DNA of 64,000 nt from Pseudomonadota bacterium (lineage in GTDB: Bacteria > Pseudomonadota > Alphaproteobacteria > SHVP01), in contig JAQBYN010000006.1 of NCBI GenBank assembly GCA_027622715.1, forward strand, positions 1 through 64,000, in the 5' to 3' direction. A model generated the notes under the pieces. It saw only the letters and a program-made list of their open reading frames with translations, ran no database searches and was not told the DNA's origin. The position numbers and the translations under genes are program-made. Numbering within the stretch: position 1 is the first letter of the stretch; every line of letters starts with the position of its first letter. This document shows positions 1 to 9,786 of this stretch, piece by piece.

Positions 1-217
1 CGGCCGCGACCTCTGCCCGTTGGGGTGCCTGTGGCGCCGGGGTCGGGTCGGGTGGGCGGGATGCCCGGCGGCCGACATCCGTTATGATATTCGGTATCAC
101 CGAGCCTAGGTTGCTTTCAGCGCAAGCCGCAAGACCTAGCGAGACAGCCGACGCTAGAATGGCGGCGCGCAGGCGGCTCAGTGGGCGCAGGCCGGAAACC
201 GGCTGTCGGTCGGTCAA
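1..217 (-). CDS. Lipoprotein N-terminus (partial), possibly an LpoA-like PBP activator
   Basis: An open minus-strand frame runs from a TTG at 217 off the left edge of the window (about 72 codons seen). It encodes a basic start, a hydrophobic stretch (LRAAILASAVSLGLAAC) and a lipobox ending LAAC at about residue 25, so this is a lipoprotein signal peptide. What follows is rich in Pro and Arg. It diverges from rsmI. In many alphaproteobacteria the gene divergent from rsmI encodes a periplasmic-binding-fold penicillin-binding-protein activator, and the identity given here rests only on that position. The TTG start is inferred; a GGGGA lies nearby upstream and no ATG is in frame. The mature domain lies outside the window. 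Confidence 0.5.
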   Translation of the reverse strand, partial: MTDRQPVSGLRPLSRLRAAILASAVSLGLAACAESNLGSVIPNIITDVGRRASRPPDPTPAPQAPQRAEVAA

Positions 218-263
218 ATCATCGGTCCCCGTCGATCCGCAGTGAGAGAGTAACGGTCCGCGA

Positions 264-1103
264 ATGCCAAGTAAATTAAGCCCCGGTCTCTATGTCACGG
301 CGACGCCGATCGGCAATCTCGGCGATATGACTGAGCGGGCCCGTGCGATCCTCGATCAAGCCGACGTCGTCGTTTGCGAGGACACCCGCGTTACCGGGCG
401 ATTGTTGAAGCATTTCGGCATCACCGCAAAGCTATGGGCCTATCACGACCATAATGCGGCGCAGATGCGACCAAAGATTGTCGCGCTGCTGGCAGAAGGC
501 GCCGCGGTTGCGCTGGTGTCCGACGCTGGCACCCCGCTGGTATCCGACCCCGGCTTCAAACTGGTCCGTGCGGCGCGCGAGGCCGGGTTCGCGGTCAATA
601 GCGTGCCGGGCGCGTCGGCGCTGACCGCAGCGCTGTCGGTCGCCGGCCTGCCGACAGACCGAGTGCTGTTTTCAGGTTTCTTGCCAGCCAAAAAAGCCGC
701 CCGCCGCACGGCGCTGGTAGAAATCAAAGATCTGCGCGCGACACTGGTGTTCTTCGAGCGCGGCTCGCGGTTGAGCGCCGCACTCGCGGATTTGGCGGCG
801 GCCCTCGGCGACCGCGAGGTGTCGGTGTGCCGCGAACTGACCAAAATGTACGAAGAGGTCCGTCACGGATCTCTTGAAGATCTGCGCGATTTGCCGGTGC
901 CCGAGGAACGTGGCGAGTTTGTCATCGTCGTCGGCCCGCCGGCCGTGCCCAACGAAATAGACGATGCCGCCCTCGACATCCTGGTGCGCGCCGCACTGGC
1001 AACCGCGTCACCCAGCCGCGCGGCGGCCCAGGTGGCCGAGGATACCGGCCTGTCGCGGCGGCGGGTCTATGGCCGTGCCCTTGCCCTCGCGCAGGACGAA
1101 TGA
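264..1103 (+). CDS. rsmI: 16S rRNA (cytidine-1402-2'-O)-methyltransferase
   Basis: RsmI 2'-O-methylates C1402 of 16S rRNA in the ribosomal P site using S-adenosylmethionine. The 279-residue product has the tetrapyrrole-methylase fold: the N-terminal motif GLYVTATPIGNLGDMT (residues 8-23) and the glycine/aspartate loop SDAGTPLVSDPG (86-97) are both diagnostic. The length is slightly below the usual 280-300. The ATG at 264 follows a purine-rich GAGAGAG. Its stop overlaps the start of the next gene by four bases, so the two are translationally coupled, as rsmI-yraN commonly are. Confidence 0.96.
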   Translation: MPSKLSPGLYVTATPIGNLGDMTERARAILDQADVVVCEDTRVTGRLLKHFGITAKLWAYHDHNAAQMRPKIVALLAEGAAVALVSDAGTPLVSDPGFKLVRAAREAGFAVNSVPGASALTAALSVAGLPTDRVLFSGFLPAKKAARRTALVEIKDLRATLVFFERGSRLSAALADLAAALGDREVSVCRELTKMYEEVRHGSLEDLRDLPVPEERGEFVIVVGPPAVPNEIDDAALDILVRAALATASPSRAAAQVAEDTGLSRRRVYGRALALAQDE

Positions 1104-1459
1104 GCGGCAAGCGGCGCAACGCGGAGAGCCTCGGACGACGGGCCGAAACCCTCGCTGTGTGGTTGTTGCGATTCAAGGGCTACGGCATTTTGGCCCGGCG
1201 CGAGCGCACCCCGGCCGGCGAGATCGATATCATTGCCCGACGCGGTCGTACGCTGGTGGCGGTCGAGGTCAAGGCACGCCGTGCCGCGGCCCCCTTGGGC
1301 GATGTGATCGGCGATCGACAGTGGCAGCGGATTTGCCGTGCGCTCGAGATGTATGCCGGTCGCCGACGGCTCGATCATCTCCGGCTGCGCTTCGATATCG
1401 TGTTCCTGCGCCCCGGCCGGTGGCCGAAACACGTGCCCGATGCCTGGCGTCCGTCCTGA
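1100..1459 (+). CDS. YraN family protein (UPF0102), endonuclease-fold
   Basis: A 119-residue protein starting in an ATGA overlap with rsmI. It shows the UPF0102 pattern: GRRAE near residue 12, then GEIDIIARRG (40-49) and VAVEVKAR (53-60). The Glu-41, Asp-43, Glu-56 and Lys-58 arrangement resembles a PD-(D/E)XK nuclease core of the Holliday-junction-resolvase type. The biological role of the family is not established. Length is normal for the family. Position directly behind rsmI is conserved in proteobacteria, which supports the call. Confidence 0.92.
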   Translation: MSGKRRNAESLGRRAETLAVWLLRFKGYGILARRERTPAGEIDIIARRGRTLVAVEVKARRAAAPLGDVIGDRQWQRICRALEMYAGRRRLDHLRLRFDIVFLRPGRWPKHVPDAWRPS

Positions 1460-1531
1460 ACAAGCTGCACGCCCGGCGATCCGTCGTGTAATGTGCGGGG
1501 AATGCGAACCGATTATCGAGGAGGCTTTCGC

Positions 1532-2131
1532 GTGATCCGAACGTCCATCATACGACCCCTTTTGCTAGTTGCAGGTGCTCTCGCGCTCTCCGGCTGCGCC
1601 GGCATGATCGTTGGGGGCGCGGCCACGGTCGGCGTGGCGACAGTCCAGGAGCGGTCGGTTGGCGCCGCGATCGACGACACAACCATCGAATTTCGCATCA
1701 AGGATCAGTTTCTAGAAAAGAGCGACAAACTGTTTACGCGGGTTAGCGTCGACTCGGTCGAGGGTCGCGTCCTGCTAAGCGGCAGCGTCGATGACCCCGA
1801 CGACCGGGTCGAAACTTCGCGCTTGGCGTGGCAAGTGAGCGGCGTCAAGGAAGTCTTCAATGAACTCGAGGTGCGCAACCGCGCCGGGCTTGTCGACTAT
1901 TTCAAAGATGTTCGGATTGCCAACGAGCTCAGATTGAAAATGCTGACCGACAAAGATGTGTCGGCCATCAATTTCTCAGTCGAAACCGTCAACGCGGTGA
2001 TCTATTTGATGGGCGTCGCGCAGGATCAGGGTGAACTGGAACGCGTGACGGCGCATGCCAGCAACATCAAGGGCGTCAGTCGGGTGGTTAGTTTCGTCCT
2101 TCTCAAGGACGATCCCCGGCGCACCTCGTGA
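1532..2131 (+). CDS. BON-domain lipoprotein
   Basis: The start chosen is the GTG at 1532, because a strong GAGGAGG (1518-1524) lies seven bases upstream; an upstream in-frame start at 1493 would bury that site. The 199-residue product opens with a lipoprotein signal peptide (LLLVAGALALSGC, lipobox LSGC), a Gly/Val-rich linker and two BON domains, roughly residues 48-115 and 120-195, each with the typical VEGRVLLSG-like and VNAVIYLMG-like strands. OsmY/DolP-type proteins bind envelope phospholipids. It is probably an outer-membrane-anchored envelope-stress protein. It overlaps the next gene by GTGA. Confidence 0.88.
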   Translation: MIRTSIIRPLLLVAGALALSGCAGMIVGGAATVGVATVQERSVGAAIDDTTIEFRIKDQFLEKSDKLFTRVSVDSVEGRVLLSGSVDDPDDRVETSRLAWQVSGVKEVFNELEVRNRAGLVDYFKDVRIANELRLKMLTDKDVSAINFSVETVNAVIYLMGVAQDQGELERVTAHASNIKGVSRVVSFVLLKDDPRRTS

Positions 2132-2955
2132 ACGACACCGTTCCCGATCCGCAGGACCTTCGGGCCCGTCTCGCGGCGCTGGCTGACACCGCCGATGAGG
2201 CGATCGACTTGGGCCCCGCCAGCCTGTGGCTGGCGGCGTTGGACCGACCGCAAGTCGGCCTCGCCCGCTACGAAGATCACCTAGCCGAGTTGCGCGACGG
2301 GCTGAGCGGCACCGCCGACAGCCTGGCCGCAAAGATCAGGGCGCTACAGGGTCTGTTTCAGATCCAGGGTTATCGCGGAGACGACCAGACCTACGAAGAC
2401 GCACAAAACGCCAACCTCATTCGCGTGATTGATCGGCGCAAGGGTTTGCCGGTGAGTCTCGCGATCTTGCTGATCCATGCTGGGGAGTCGGTTGGCTGGC
2501 AGGTTGTCGGCCTGTCGTTCCCGTATCATTTTTTGGTCCGCATCGACCATGGCAACGAGCGCGCGGTGGTTGACCCCTTTAACGCCGGCGCCGTTCTCTC
2601 GGTGTTGGAAATGCGCGAAATGCTGAAAAGTTTCGACAGCGACACCGAGTTGCGGCCCGAGCACTACCAGCCGGTGTCCAAGCGCGATGTGCTGATCCGG
2701 TTGCAAAACAACTTGAAATCTCGCGCTGTACAGGAGCGCCGGTTCGATCGCGCGGCGGAATTATTGGAGCGCATTCTATTATTTGCCCCGGGCCAAGGCG
2801 CGCTGTGGCGCGAGTTGGGCATTTTGCAGGTGGCTTGCGGTCGCGTTATAGACGCGGTGAATTCCGTTGAGCGCTATTACGGCATTGCCGAGAGCGATGA
2901 ACAGCGCCACGACGCCGCGATGCTGGTCCAAAAAATAAAATCGCGCCTTAACTAG
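2128..2955 (+). CDS. SirB1 family protein (transglutaminase-like domain plus TPR tail)
   Basis: A 275-residue protein starting at a GTG inside a GTGA overlap with the BON gene. Residues about 45-190 form the SirB1 transglutaminase-like core, with [16 protein letters not shown] and the FPYHFLVR segment that corresponds to the family's FPGHF motif. The C-terminus (about 195-270) is helical with TPR character ([27 protein letters not shown]). The biochemical function of SirB1 proteins is unknown; in other bacteria they sit near prmC. Here the gene is wedged between envelope and glutathione genes, and the coupling to the lipoprotein gene suggests a short operon. Confidence 0.85.
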   Translation: MNDTVPDPQDLRARLAALADTADEAIDLGPASLWLAALDRPQVGLARYEDHLAELRDGLSGTADSLAAKIRALQGLFQIQGYRGDDQTYEDAQNANLIRVIDRRKGLPVSLAILLIHAGESVGWQVVGLSFPYHFLVRIDHGNERAVVDPFNAGAVLSVLEMREMLKSFDSDTELRPEHYQPVSKRDVLIRLQNNLKSRAVQERRFDRAAELLERILLFAPGQGALWRELGILQVACGRVIDAVNSVERYYGIAESDEQRHDAAMLVQKIKSRLN

Positions 2956-2992
2956 TCGCGCCCGCCACCCCGATCCAATTGCCAGGAATATC

Positions 2993-3961
2993 ATGAGCCT
3001 TGCCGTCGCCATTCAAATGGACCACATCGCTGGGATCGACATTGCCGCGGACTCGACGTTCGTGCTGGCCCTTGAGGCGCAAGCCCGCGGTCATGGCCTG
3101 TATCACTACGAACCGCGCGATCTGTTCCTGCGCGACGGTCGCGCTCTGGCGCGCGCCCAGCCGCTGCAGGTGCGCGCCGAGAAAGGCAACCACCACACTC
3201 TGGGAGCGTCCGAGGTCATCGACCTCGCGACCTTGGACGTCGTGTTGATGCGCCAGGACCCGCCGTTCGATATGTCCTACATCACCGCGACGCATATTTT
3301 GGAGCACATTCACCCGCAAACGTTGGTGGTCAACGATCCGGTGCATGTGCGCAACGCCCCCGAGAAGCTGTTCGTGACGCATTTTGCGCAAGTCATGCCG
3401 CCGACGTTGATCACCTCGGACATGGAACAAATCCGTGCCTTTCGCGCCGAACACAAGGACATCATCGTCAAGCCGCTGTTCGGCAATGGCGGCGCCGGAG
3501 TGTTCCGATTGCGGCCCGAGGACGAGAACTTGTCCGCCTTGATGGAAATGTTCACCCAGATGTTCCGCGAGCCGGTGATCGTTCAGCGCTATTTGCCGGA
3601 AGTGCGCGACGGCGACAAACGCATCATCCTGATCGACGGGCGTGCCGCGGGGGCGATCAACCGCGTGCCTGCGGCCGGCGAGGTGCGCGCCAACATGCAC
3701 GTCGGCGGCAAGCCGCTGAAAACCGAGATTACCCCGACCGAAATGGAGATTTGCGCGGCGATCGGCCCGGCGCTGCAGGAACGCGGATTGCTATTTGTCG
3801 GCATCGACGTGATCGGCGGCAAATATCTGACCGAAATCAACGTCACCTCGCCCACCGGTTTGCAAGAAACCAACCGGTTCAACGGCGTCAAACTAGAGGC
3901 CGAGATTTGGGACGCGATTGAGACTCGTTATCACGACCGCCATACCGAGCGGGCGACTTAG
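2993..3961 (+). CDS. gshB: Glutathione synthetase
   Basis: GshB ligates gamma-glutamylcysteine and glycine with ATP, the second step of glutathione synthesis in the cytosol. The 322-residue protein has the full prokaryotic architecture: N-terminal domain ([15 protein letters not shown]), lid and ATP-grasp segments [37 protein letters not shown], and the C-terminal [20 protein letters not shown] carrying the metal-binding Glu and Asn. Length is normal. Three glutathione-S-transferase-type genes and a glutathionyl-hydroquinone reductase elsewhere in the window fit a glutathione-using organism. Confidence 0.96.
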   Translation: MSLAVAIQMDHIAGIDIAADSTFVLALEAQARGHGLYHYEPRDLFLRDGRALARAQPLQVRAEKGNHHTLGASEVIDLATLDVVLMRQDPPFDMSYITATHILEHIHPQTLVVNDPVHVRNAPEKLFVTHFAQVMPPTLITSDMEQIRAFRAEHKDIIVKPLFGNGGAGVFRLRPEDENLSALMEMFTQMFREPVIVQRYLPEVRDGDKRIILIDGRAAGAINRVPAAGEVRANMHVGGKPLKTEITPTEMEICAAIGPALQERGLLFVGIDVIGGKYLTEINVTSPTGLQETNRFNGVKLEAEIWDAIETRYHDRHTERAT

Positions 3962-4004
3962 TCCCGTGCGCACTGAATCGACCGTCCAATCGTCAAATTT
4001 GCAG

Positions 4005-4040
4005 AGATTCCGGTCACCAAAGCTTGTCGGGCCGGAATCT
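4005..4040. repeat. 9-bp inverted repeat across the dnaK promoter
   Basis: AGATTCCGG (4005-4013) and CCGGAATCT (4032-4040) form a perfect inverted repeat with an 18-base centre. The -35 CTTG (4023-4026) lies in the centre and the right arm lies in the promoter spacer. It is not the CIRCE sequence. It could be a regulator-binding site, or the stem of a gshB terminator, although no T-run follows it. Confidence 0.55.
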
Positions 4041-4050
4041 TGGCTTATAT
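4023..4050 (+). promoter_or_regulatory. Sigma-32 (RpoH) heat-shock promoter of dnaKJ
   Basis: CTTG (4023-4026), 17-base spacer, CTTATAT (4044-4050). This matches the known alphaproteobacterial RpoH consensus CTTG-N17/18-CYTATNT at every position. It lies about 95 bases upstream of the dnaK start, leaving an untranslated leader of roughly 85-90 bases. Confidence 0.85.
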
Positions 4051-4145
4051 AACCGTCCGGCCATAGCGGATGTTCCCGCAGGGGATCCACACCCGGGCTG
4101 CCAAATTGGGGCCCAAAGGCGGATTCGCCGGATAGGAGTGACTAA

Positions 4146-6071
4146 ATGAGCAAAGTAATCGGTATCGACCTCGGCACCACGAATTCGTGCGTCGCGATCA
4201 TGGAAGGCGGCGACGTCAAGGTTCTGGAGAACGCCGAAGGTGCCCGCACCACCCCCTCGATGGTGGCCTTCACCGAAGAGGGCGAACGGCTGGTCGGCCA
4301 GGCCGCCAAACGGCAGGGCGTCACCAATCCCGAAGCCACCCTATTCGCCATCAAGCGCCTGATCGGCCGCACATTTGGCGACCCAGTGACCGCCAAAGAC
4401 AAGGACATGGTGCCCTACAAGATCGTCAAAGGGACCAACGGCGACGCGTGGGTCGAGGCCCGCGGCGAGAAGTACTCACCCAGCCAGGTCTCCGCTTTCA
4501 TCCTGCAAAAGATGAAAGAGACCGCCGAGAACTATCTCGGCGAGAAAGTCGAACAGGCGGTCATTACCGTCCCAGCTTATTTCAACGACGCCCAGCGCCA
4601 AGCGACCAAGGATGCGGGCAAGATCGCCGGACTTGAAGTCCTGCGAATCATCAACGAACCGACGGCTGCCGCGCTGGCCTATGGGCTCGACAAGAACGAA
4701 GGCAAAATGATCGCCGTCTACGACCTCGGCGGCGGCACCTTCGACGTGTCCATCCTCGAAATTGGCGACGGCGTGTTCGAGGTGAAGTCGACCAACGGCG
4801 ACACCTTCCTCGGCGGCGAAGACTTCGATATGCGGCTGATGAATTACCTCGCCGACGAATTCAAGAAAGAGCAAGGCATCGACCTGCGGACCGACAAGTT
4901 GGCCCTGCAGCGCCTCAAAGAGGCCTCGGAAAAAGCCAAGATCGAATTGTCGAGTGCGGCGCAGACAGAAGTGAACCTGCCGTTCATCACGGCCGACGCA
5001 GCGGGTCCGAAGCATCTAACGATGAAGTTGACCCGGGCCAAGCTTGAAGCGTTGGTCGACGATCTGATCCAGCGCACCGTCGATCCCTGCAAGAAAGCCC
5101 TTAAAGACGCCGGGCTGAGTGCTGGTGAGATCGACGAGGTGGTGCTGGTCGGCGGCATGACGCGGATGCCGAAAGTCATCGAAACGGTAAAGAACTTCTT
5201 CGGCCGCGAGCCGCATAAGGGCGTCAACCCTGACGAAGTCGTGGCGATGGGCGCGGCGATCCAGGCCGGCGTGCTGCAAGGCGATGTCAAAGACGTTCTC
5301 TTGCTCGACGTGACACCGTTGTCGCTAGGCATCGAGACGTTGGGCGGCGTGTTTACCCGCCTGATCGACCGCAACACGACGATCCCGACCCGCAAGAGCC
5401 AAGTGTTCTCGACCGCCGAAGATAACCAGTCGGCGGTGACCATCCGTGTCGCGCAGGGCGAACGTGAAATGGCAAGCGACAATAAGATGCTGGGTCAGTT
5501 CGATTTGGTCGGCCTACCGTCCGCGCCGCGCGGCGTGCCGCAGATTGAGGTCACGTTCGATATCGATGCGAACGGTATCGTCAACGTGTCGGCGAAAGAC
5601 AAAGGCACCAACAAAGAGCAGCAGATCCGCATTCAAGCTTCCGGCGGGTTGTCGGATGCCGATATCGAACAGATGGTCAAAGACGCCGAGGCCCATTCGA
5701 CCGAGGACAAGGCGCGCCGCGAGCTGGTCGAAACCAAAAACCAAGCCGAAGCCGTGATCCACACCACGGAACGCAACCTCAAGGAACACGGCGACAAGGT
5801 TTCCACGAGCGACAAAGCGGCGATCGAAACCGCCCTGGAAGAGCTCCGGGCTGTCAAAGACGGCGACGACAAAGACGAAATCGTCAAGAAGAGCGATGCA
5901 GCCGTCACGGCGTCGATGAAGCTCGGCGAGGCGATCTACAAGGCACAGGCCGAAGCCGACAGCGCCAGCGATGCGGCGGCAGCGGGCGCCGGCGATAGCC
6001 CGGCAGACGACGCGGTCGTCGATGCCGACTTTGAAGAAGTCGATGACGACGACAAGAAAGACACGGCCTAA
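4146..6071 (+). CDS. dnaK: Molecular chaperone DnaK (Hsp70)
   Basis: ATP-dependent Hsp70 chaperone, 641 residues. The nucleotide-binding domain begins [12 protein letters not shown] and contains [35 protein letters not shown] and [12 protein letters not shown]. The substrate-binding domain follows the [21 protein letters not shown] linker region, and the helical lid ends in the acidic tail with EEVDDDDKK. The ATG at 4146 follows GGATAGGAGT. The RpoH promoter upstream predicts heat-shock induction. dnaJ lies 111 bases downstream on the same strand, probably partly in the same transcript. Confidence 0.98.
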   Translation: MSKVIGIDLGTTNSCVAIMEGGDVKVLENAEGARTTPSMVAFTEEGERLVGQAAKRQGVTNPEATLFAIKRLIGRTFGDPVTAKDKDMVPYKIVKGTNGDAWVEARGEKYSPSQVSAFILQKMKETAENYLGEKVEQAVITVPAYFNDAQRQATKDAGKIAGLEVLRIINEPTAAALAYGLDKNEGKMIAVYDLGGGTFDVSILEIGDGVFEVKSTNGDTFLGGEDFDMRLMNYLADEFKKEQGIDLRTDKLALQRLKEASEKAKIELSSAAQTEVNLPFITADAAGPKHLTMKLTRAKLEALVDDLIQRTVDPCKKALKDAGLSAGEIDEVVLVGGMTRMPKVIETVKNFFGREPHKGVNPDEVVAMGAAIQAGVLQGDVKDVLLLDVTPLSLGIETLGGVFTRLIDRNTTIPTRKSQVFSTAEDNQSAVTIRVAQGEREMASDNKMLGQFDLVGLPSAPRGVPQIEVTFDIDANGIVNVSAKDKGTNKEQQIRIQASGGLSDADIEQMVKDAEAHSTEDKARRELVETKNQAEAVIHTTERNLKEHGDKVSTSDKAAIETALEELRAVKDGDDKDEIVKKSDAAVTASMKLGEAIYKAQAEADSASDAAAAGAGDSPADDAVVDADFEEVDDDDKKDTA

Positions 6072-6106
6072 GACCGACTATCATCGCTAAGACGATGACC
6101 AGGTTA

Positions 6107-6144
6107 TCCGCCCCGTGCCGTAAGACTTTTGCGCCCGGGGCGGA
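6107..6144. other. Hairpin in the dnaK-dnaJ intergenic region
   Basis: TCCGCCCCG (6107-6115) and CGGGGCGGA (6136-6144) are perfectly complementary with a 20-base loop. No T-run follows, so it is a poor intrinsic terminator. It may stabilise the dnaK mRNA or reduce read-through so that DnaJ is made in smaller amounts than DnaK. Confidence 0.5.
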
Positions 6145-6182
6145 ACTATGTTCTAGGGAAATGCGGCGGGGCGGCTGCTGAC

Positions 6183-7313
6183 ATGGCGAAGCAGGACTAT
6201 TACGAATCACTTGGCGTCGGACGCAAGGCGTCGGACGACGAAATCAAGAAGGCTTACCGCAAACTCGCCATGCAGTTTCATCCGGATCAGAATCCGGATA
6301 ACCCCGGCGCCGAAGTGAAATTCAAAGAACTGTCGGAAGCCTATGACGTGTTGCGCGACGATCAAAAGCGCGCGGCCTACGACCAATTCGGCCACGCGGC
6401 GTTCGAGAATGGCGGCATGGGTCGCGGCGGCGGGTCGAGCGCCTTCGATTTCGCGTCGAGTTTTTCCGATATTTTCGAAGACCTGTTTGGCGACTTCTCC
6501 GGCGGGCGGCAGCGGACCCAAACCCGCGGCGCCGATCTGCGCTTCAACATGGAAATTAGCCTCGAAGAGGCTTACGGCGGAAAAAAGGCAACCATCCGCG
6601 TGCCGACGTCAGTCGCGTGCGATGCGTGTCATGGGTCGGGCGCTGAGGGCGACAGCGCGCCAACCACCTGCGGCATGTGCCGGGGCCACGGCAAGGTGCG
6701 CGCCCAGCAAGGCTTTTTCACGATCGAGCGGACCTGCCCGACGTGTCAGGGCATGGGCCACGTCATCCAAAACCCGTGCAAGCCGTGCGGCGGTTCGGGG
6801 CGGGTGCGGCGCGAGAAATCGCTCGCCGTGACCATCCCGCATGGCGTCGAGGACGGCACCCGCATTCGCCTATCAGGTGAAGGCGAAGCCGGCTTGCGCG
6901 GCGGGCCGGCCGGCGATCTCTACATCTTTTTGTCGGTCACGCCGCACCGTTTTTTCGAACGCGAAGCGCTCAACGTATTCTGCAGCGTGCCGATCAGCAT
7001 GACCACGGCGGCCCTGGGCGGCCAAATCGAGGTACCGACCCTGGAGGGTACACGCGCCCGTTTGACGCTGCCGAGCGGCACCCAAACCGGCAAGCAGTTC
7101 CGCCTCAAGGGCAAAGGCATGCCGGCGGTGCGCGGTACCGGCAAAGGCGACCTGTTCATCCAGACGCTCGTTGAAACCCCGGTCAATCTGTCCAAGAAAC
7201 AAAAAGAGCTGCTGAAAGAATTCGAAGACGCCGGCAGCGGCAAATCGCACAGCCCCGAGTCCGAAGGCTTTTTCGCCAAGGTGAAAGAGCTGTGGGGGGA
7301 CCTGAAGGACTAA
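6183..7313 (+). CDS. dnaJ: Co-chaperone DnaJ (Hsp40)
   Basis: The start is the ATG at 6183, giving [12 protein letters not shown], the canonical J-domain opening; an upstream in-frame start at 6129 would add residues unlike any DnaJ. The product has 376 residues: J domain (1-70, HPD at 33-35), Gly/Phe-rich linker ([12 protein letters not shown]), four zinc repeats ([32 protein letters not shown]) and the C-terminal substrate-binding barrels. It stimulates DnaK ATPase and delivers unfolded clients. Confidence 0.97.
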   Translation: MAKQDYYESLGVGRKASDDEIKKAYRKLAMQFHPDQNPDNPGAEVKFKELSEAYDVLRDDQKRAAYDQFGHAAFENGGMGRGGGSSAFDFASSFSDIFEDLFGDFSGGRQRTQTRGADLRFNMEISLEEAYGGKKATIRVPTSVACDACHGSGAEGDSAPTTCGMCRGHGKVRAQQGFFTIERTCPTCQGMGHVIQNPCKPCGGSGRVRREKSLAVTIPHGVEDGTRIRLSGEGEAGLRGGPAGDLYIFLSVTPHRFFEREALNVFCSVPISMTTAALGGQIEVPTLEGTRARLTLPSGTQTGKQFRLKGKGMPAVRGTGKGDLFIQTLVETPVNLSKKQKELLKEFEDAGSGKSHSPESEGFFAKVKELWGDLKD

Positions 7314-7381
7314 GGCTGCCGTCCACCGCCGGCGCGTGGAGCCCGTGCGTTCGCCGGTGCCGCCGACTACAATCGGCGACC

Positions 7382-8461
7382 ATGGATAAAGAAGTCTCCG
7401 ACGTTCTCAAACAATTTTCGCCGATCCCGGCCAGCGAACGGCATCAGCGCTGGTTACTTAAACGTCATCCGATCGGCGATCCGAGCGTCGACGATTTTCT
7501 CTTTGTCGAAGATGTCGTGCCGATGCCGCCGCCTGGCGCGATGCTGGTGCGCTGTATCTGGTTGTCGCTCGACCCGTTTCAGCGACTGACTTGGAACGCG
7601 ACACCGCGCAACGCCGAGATCGTCCCGCTGTATGGCACGCTACTGGGCGACATTGTCGGCGAGGTCGTGTTGTCGAACCATCCGGGCTTTGCGCGGGGCG
7701 ACATCATCAACGAAGTGTTGGGGTGGCAAAACTACGCGTTGTCGGAGGGGCGCGGGCACTACATTCATAACCGTGCCGGCGCCCGCAAGGTCGACACGGC
7801 TTTGGGCCCGATCTCGACGGCTTGCGGCGTGTTGGGGCGCACCGGGCTAACGGCGTATTTTTCCATCACCCGCGAGCTGGTTCCCAAGCCCGGCGAAACC
7901 ATGGTGGTGTCGACCGCCGCCGGTGCGGTGGGTTCGCTCGCCGTGCAGATCGCCAAGATTATGGGGGCGCGGGTCGTCGGCCTGACCTCGACCGAGGAGA
8001 AATGCGACTGGATCACCGAGCTTGGATGCGACGCGACGATTAACTACAAGACCGTCAACAATCTGGGCACCGCCATCGCGCGCGCGGCGCCCCAAGGTGT
8101 CGACATGTATTACGACAACGTCGGTGGGCCGATCGCCGACGCGGTGTTGGGTAACATGAACGCCGGCGGGCGGGTGACGCGGGTCGGGGTCTCGGCCAAC
8201 TACAGCCAGGTCAACGACGACGGTACGCCGTGGACGTGGCCCGGCAACCAGCCGATGTTCATCATCCACGATTACATTCGCGACTACCCGGACGGACTCG
8301 TGCAGTTGTCGAACTGGATCAAAGACGGGCGATTGACTTACCGTGAGGATGTCATCGATGGTCTTGAAAACGCGGTCGCCGGCTGGCTCGATATGATGAC
8401 CGGTGGGAACCGCGGCAAGCGGATCGTCCGCATCGGGCCCAATCCGGACGGCATCGCCTAA
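7382..8461 (+). CDS. NADP-dependent MDR oxidoreductase (CurA/LTB4-dehydrogenase type)
   Basis: A zinc-independent medium-chain reductase, 359 residues from the ATG at 7382. The N-terminal ADH-like domain has WLSLDPFQRLTW; the Rossmann part has MVVSTAAGAVGSLAVQIAKIMGARVVG with the AxxGxxG nucleotide loop, then GVDMYYDNVGG and NAGGRVTRVG, all typical of the YfmJ/CurA group, which reduces alkenals, enones or curcumin with NADPH. The physiological substrate is unknown. It is followed within 25 bases by a methyltransferase gene with its own good ribosome site, suggesting cotranscription. Confidence 0.88.
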   Translation: MDKEVSDVLKQFSPIPASERHQRWLLKRHPIGDPSVDDFLFVEDVVPMPPPGAMLVRCIWLSLDPFQRLTWNATPRNAEIVPLYGTLLGDIVGEVVLSNHPGFARGDIINEVLGWQNYALSEGRGHYIHNRAGARKVDTALGPISTACGVLGRTGLTAYFSITRELVPKPGETMVVSTAAGAVGSLAVQIAKIMGARVVGLTSTEEKCDWITELGCDATINYKTVNNLGTAIARAAPQGVDMYYDNVGGPIADAVLGNMNAGGRVTRVGVSANYSQVNDDGTPWTWPGNQPMFIIHDYIRDYPDGLVQLSNWIKDGRLTYREDVIDGLENAVAGWLDMMTGGNRGKRIVRIGPNPDGIA

Positions 8462-8483
8462 CCGGCATTCCAAGGAGTTCCTC

Positions 8484-9665
8484 ATGCATCCCGAACGCGG
8501 CGGCCGAAAGCGCCCCCCCTCCGTGCGCCACGAGGGGCAGCACGCGTTGAGCCCGGCGATGAGCCACGACGACCTGGCCCGCTTCGACTTTGTCATGACG
8601 TCATATTTTTACGTCGCCCAAGATATCTATCCTGGCGCCAAGCGCGCCTACCAAACGCGGGTCGAACCGGCGTTCGTCAAGCAGCACGGGCAGAAGCCCG
8701 CGACGCGCGCCGAAGTCCGCAAAGCGATGTATGCCGACCCCTATTGGCAAATGTGGAGCGCGTTAAAGCGCGGCAACCAGGAACTATCCTATGCAGCACG
8801 TAGCCACGTCCTGGCGCAGTCATTCGACAAACTTGAAGCGCGCGCCGCGAAAACAAGCGATCGCGGGTCGGCAACGCTGCGGCTTAATCCGGCCCTCAAA
8901 GTGCCGCGCTATATCACGGCCGTCGATCTGCATTGCATGCCGGGCGGCTACAACGCCGATGACGGCGCCGGACTCTACGCCGGTGCAATGTACGATACGG
9001 CGAGCCTGTATCTTGCGACCGGCGGCGAGTTCGGCAAATGGAACGATGCTGCGGGCTGGTCGATGGTCAATTGGATTGTGACAAAGTTTGCCGATGTGAG
9101 GCCCAAACGGATTCTCGATCTGGGCTGCACGGTCGGCCATTCGACGCTGCCGCTGGCGCAACATTTTCCGCAAGCCGAGGTGCACGCCATCGATGCGTGC
9201 GCGCCGTTGCTGCGCTTTGCCAAAGCGCGCGCCGATTCGCTCGGCGTGCCGGTCCGATTCTCGCAGCAAAACGCCGAAGCCACCGACTTTCCCGACAACT
9301 TTTTTGATGTCGTGACCAGCGCCATGTTCCTGCACGAGGTGCCGCAAAAGTCGATGCAGCGTGTCGTCAAGGAAATCCACCGCGTCCTTAAACCGGGCGG
9401 GGTCATGCTGCACGCCGAGCAGCCGCAGTATCACGGTCAACCGGTCGACGAGCAGTTCCTGCGCGAGTGGGATACGCGGTTCAACAACGAGCCGTTCCGC
9501 TGTGCGTTCCGCGATATGGACCTTGAGAAACTGGCGACCCGCGCCGGGTTTGCGGCGGCCGGTGTGGGGCGCGAAATGGGGCCGGGCTGTGTCTGGGGAA
9601 AACGCGGAATCGAAATCCGCGGACCCGGATTGTGGCTCTTCTATACCGCCCGCAAGGCCGCTTAA
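8484..9665 (+). CDS. Class I SAM-dependent methyltransferase with long N-terminal domain (paralogue A)
   Basis: Start at ATG 8484, six bases after AAGGAG (8472-8477). Of 393 residues, the last ~190 form a Rossmann methyltransferase: motif I LDLGCTVGHS (211-220), FPDNFFDVVTSAMFLHEV as motif II/post-II and LKPGGVMLH as motif III. The first ~200 residues contain RVEPAF, KVPRYITAVDLHCMPGGY and YAGAMYD, which I cannot assign to a known domain. The same architecture recurs in the gene at 10300-11478. Substrate unknown. Probably in an operon with the oxidoreductase upstream. Confidence 0.8.
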   Translation: MHPERGGRKRPPSVRHEGQHALSPAMSHDDLARFDFVMTSYFYVAQDIYPGAKRAYQTRVEPAFVKQHGQKPATRAEVRKAMYADPYWQMWSALKRGNQELSYAARSHVLAQSFDKLEARAAKTSDRGSATLRLNPALKVPRYITAVDLHCMPGGYNADDGAGLYAGAMYDTASLYLATGGEFGKWNDAAGWSMVNWIVTKFADVRPKRILDLGCTVGHSTLPLAQHFPQAEVHAIDACAPLLRFAKARADSLGVPVRFSQQNAEATDFPDNFFDVVTSAMFLHEVPQKSMQRVVKEIHRVLKPGGVMLHAEQPQYHGQPVDEQFLREWDTRFNNEPFRCAFRDMDLEKLATRAGFAAAGVGREMGPGCVWGKRGIEIRGPGLWLFYTARKAA

Positions 9666-9786
9666 GTCACTGATATTTAACGCGAAAGTCTGCCCGCGGC
9701 GCGTGTCGCAAGGTGCGGTTGAACCGGTGTGGTAGGCTCGGTCCCTAAGAAGCGTGCCCAAGCATGCCAAGAAGAAGGGGAGAGAC

